Part shown: positions 62,038 to 64,000 of the stretch, piece after piece
How positions within the stretch are numbered: the stretch's first letter is position 1
Layout: each line of letters opens with the position of its first letter
Source of the DNA: Nautilus pompilius
Taxonomy: Eukaryota; Mollusca; Cephalopoda; Nautilida; Nautilidae
Direction: 5' to 3'
Assembly (NCBI GenBank): GCA_018389105.1
Contig: JACATO010000308.1
Coordinates: 620,001-684,000, forward strand
DNA: 64,000 bases
Program-made: the position numbers and the translations under genes
The notes under the pieces: generated by a model
The model's input: the letters and a program-made list of their open reading frames with translations, nothing else
What the model was told of the DNA's origin: nothing
Database searches by the model: none

Positions 62038-64000
62038 CTGGAAAAAAAACAAACAAACAAGTAATTAAATACAAACAAAAGGCAATTATAGTTTATAAAA
62101 AAAGTTTTAAATAAGATTTCAAATAAATTTTTTAATAAAAAATAAGTATTCATATTCATTATTGAGGAACACAGCTTCATCACAAGATTCATATAAGGAA
62201 GGAATAAATAATTGAAAGGACCAAATTACAAAGAATCTTTCTTTACTTTGCACAAACTATTTTCCAACTTAAAATAAAAAAAGAACTGTTCAAACAATGG
62301 TGAGGGGTTACACAGAGCCCTCTTGTAAATTTTAAGGTATAAGAAACTTTCTTTAATATCAGCTGAGTATTAAGATAACTAAAAAGATTTTCAAGAAAAG
62401 AATGAAAAACTAATTTGTCTTTTTTTTAGCTCATTATCTATACATTTGTGTTTAATTAACAAAAATGCAAAACATGGAGAATCTAGCTATTAAATAATAT
62501 TTAAAATAACCTTCTGGTTGGAAGATTACCAAAGGTTCAGTACTATAAGTTAAAAATCTTCTAAAAATATCAGGTTTTTCCTCACTTATTGGAAATTATG
62601 TGCATCACTGATGATATGCTTGATTCATGAAAGCGGAAATAATTTACAAAAGTGACAAGAGATAAAAAACATTTCATAAAAATAAATAAAGACAAACTAA
62701 AACTAAAACAGTCTAAAGTAATTTAAAAGGTTCTTAAAAATTACTGAAAAGGGTTTACAAGCTTAATAAACGAAATCCTCTCCAATAGTGTGGCAGGATT
62801 GAGAAAGGCTTAAATAGTATAGAAAAAAGAAATGATTAAAATTGAAGTTTTCAGGAAGTGAAAGCTATGACTTAAAATCTTTAATTATTTAATGATTCAA
62901 GCTGAAAATGAAAAGTTACTTCCATTGTTCTGGCCTTTTGGTTGCTAAGATGACTAATTAATGAAATCCTGCAGCACTTGTACTATCCACTTGCCAAATT
63001 GTCATTGACTAATTGTTGTGCTGAACTGACAGATACTTGCAAGTTTTGTGGAAAATAAAAAAGCTAAACCTTGTTACCTCTTCCATTAATTGTAAAATTG
63101 ATTAAAAAGTACATGTAAGTATACTTCCTAAATATTATCTAATTTCACAAAAAACTCCACTGACAAAATTTATTTTTATTACAATCTCTGTTCTTGATCA
63201 CAATGTCTTGCATTATTGTAAGCATTATGGCAGACAATGATTTTTTTAATTAATTGAAAAGATGTTACCAAAAAAAAGTGACAACATCAAGTTATTCTTT
63301 ACTATGACTTGTGTAGCTCAAATACTTTGTACTGCTTAGTATTTTTCAACTACTAAAACAATAAAAATCTTTCTACAATTAGAAATTCTGGCTAATGATT
63401 TTGGGATTTGTTTAAATGGCATTTGATTCATTTGGTTAAATATTTTATACACAACTTTGAGCGCTGCTTCTGATGTAAAGCAACAAATTAGTTTTTAATA
63501 AAGCAAGCTAGATAATCTTAAAAATTGAAAATTATTGATTACACTTCTGTGCTATAACATCCAATCCACCTGCAAAGCCTTAACATTTGAGGGTCACAGA
63601 AAATTGCTGTAATTATGGCATTAGTAAGGTAGATTCAGACCATTCTGAAATAAAGAGCATGGTATTCCTGAACAAATATGAGCAATGTGCTAGGTGACAA
63701 ACAAGACAGCAAACAGGGTTAGGGTTATGGAAGGGAAGACTAGTGGTGAAAAACTTTGAAACTACAGGATAACATTCATGTTTTGTACCAGCATGGATGG
63801 ATGGGTGAAGGAAGAAACTGAAGTCCCTAGTGATCAGAAATAAATACAAGATATCCCCAATATTTCAAAATCAATTGTACCTGTTACATAGTAAAGCAAC
63901 AAAATGTATGGCTAGCTATTTAAAAAATGTAGAATTACAGCAGTTTGATAGAAAAATGAGCTGCCATCTTAACCTGAAATATTTTTTTTATTATTATTAT
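62038..64000. other. Upstream of the TPST coding exon, probably 5' UTR intron
   Basis: AT-rich, no open frame with recognisable content and no promoter element I can support. Confidence 0.5.

Noticed and set aside
61388-62114. Plus-strand frames of 103 and 153 codons over the TPST exon
   Set aside because: Antisense shadows of the TPST coding sequence and its leader.
1-64000. CRISPR arrays, operons, riboswitches or other bacterial features
   Set aside because: The window is eukaryotic: spliced gene, SINEs, LINEs, long AT-rich introns. No regularly spaced repeat array of that kind is present.

Overview
This is AT-rich, intron- and transposon-dominated DNA from an animal nuclear genome. The one clearly functional gene is a tyrosylprotein sulfotransferase (TPST) on the minus strand. 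Its two coding exons lie at 61019-61881 and 45549-45861, separated by a 15.2 kb phase-2 intron. The tRNA-derived SINEs share a conserved central block and resemble the SINEs of cephalopod molluscs. Together with mariner, pogo, Tc1, ZBED-type hAT and L1/Tx1-like and CR1-like LINEs, this suggests a lophotrochozoan, perhaps an octopus-like cephalopod. The taxonomic call is inference from memory of repeat types, not a search.

Layout. 1-3.9 kb: unassigned AT-rich DNA with one minus-strand SINE. 3.9-4.4 kb: a GC-rich island with four ~21 bp tandem units, possibly a solo LTR. 5.16-5.57 kb: a GC-rich block made of consecutive short hairpins. 5.7-9.2 kb: a decayed hAT element with a ZBED5/FAM200-like transposase and a nested foldback. 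9.9 kb: a weak candidate small exon. 11.05-11.45 kb: a foldback element flanked by a 14 bp direct repeat. 14.5-15.5 kb: a Tc1 relic. 17.5-28.2 kb: SINEs, a possible GIY-YIG nuclease remnant, two divergently oriented CR1-like LINE 3' remnants and a rearranged SINE. 31.4-32.0 kb: an old pogo relic. 32.6-36.5 kb: a 5'-truncated but otherwise well preserved L1/Tx1-like LINE with reverse transcriptase. 38.0 and 42.7 kb: SINEs of two different families.

45.5-62.0 kb is the TPST gene. Its intron holds a Tc1 relic, two closely similar pogo-derived elements in inverted orientation, an Hsmar1-like mariner inserted inside one of them, a SINE and a second mariner with intact TA-flanked inverted terminal repeats. 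The inverted pogo pair could fold into a long intronic double-stranded RNA in the TPST pre-mRNA.

The transposon genes are all broken and do not work together; TPST is the only gene with a cellular role that I can support. Long stretches contain nothing I recognise and are marked so. Most open frames of 60-100 codons are chance frames in AT-rich DNA.
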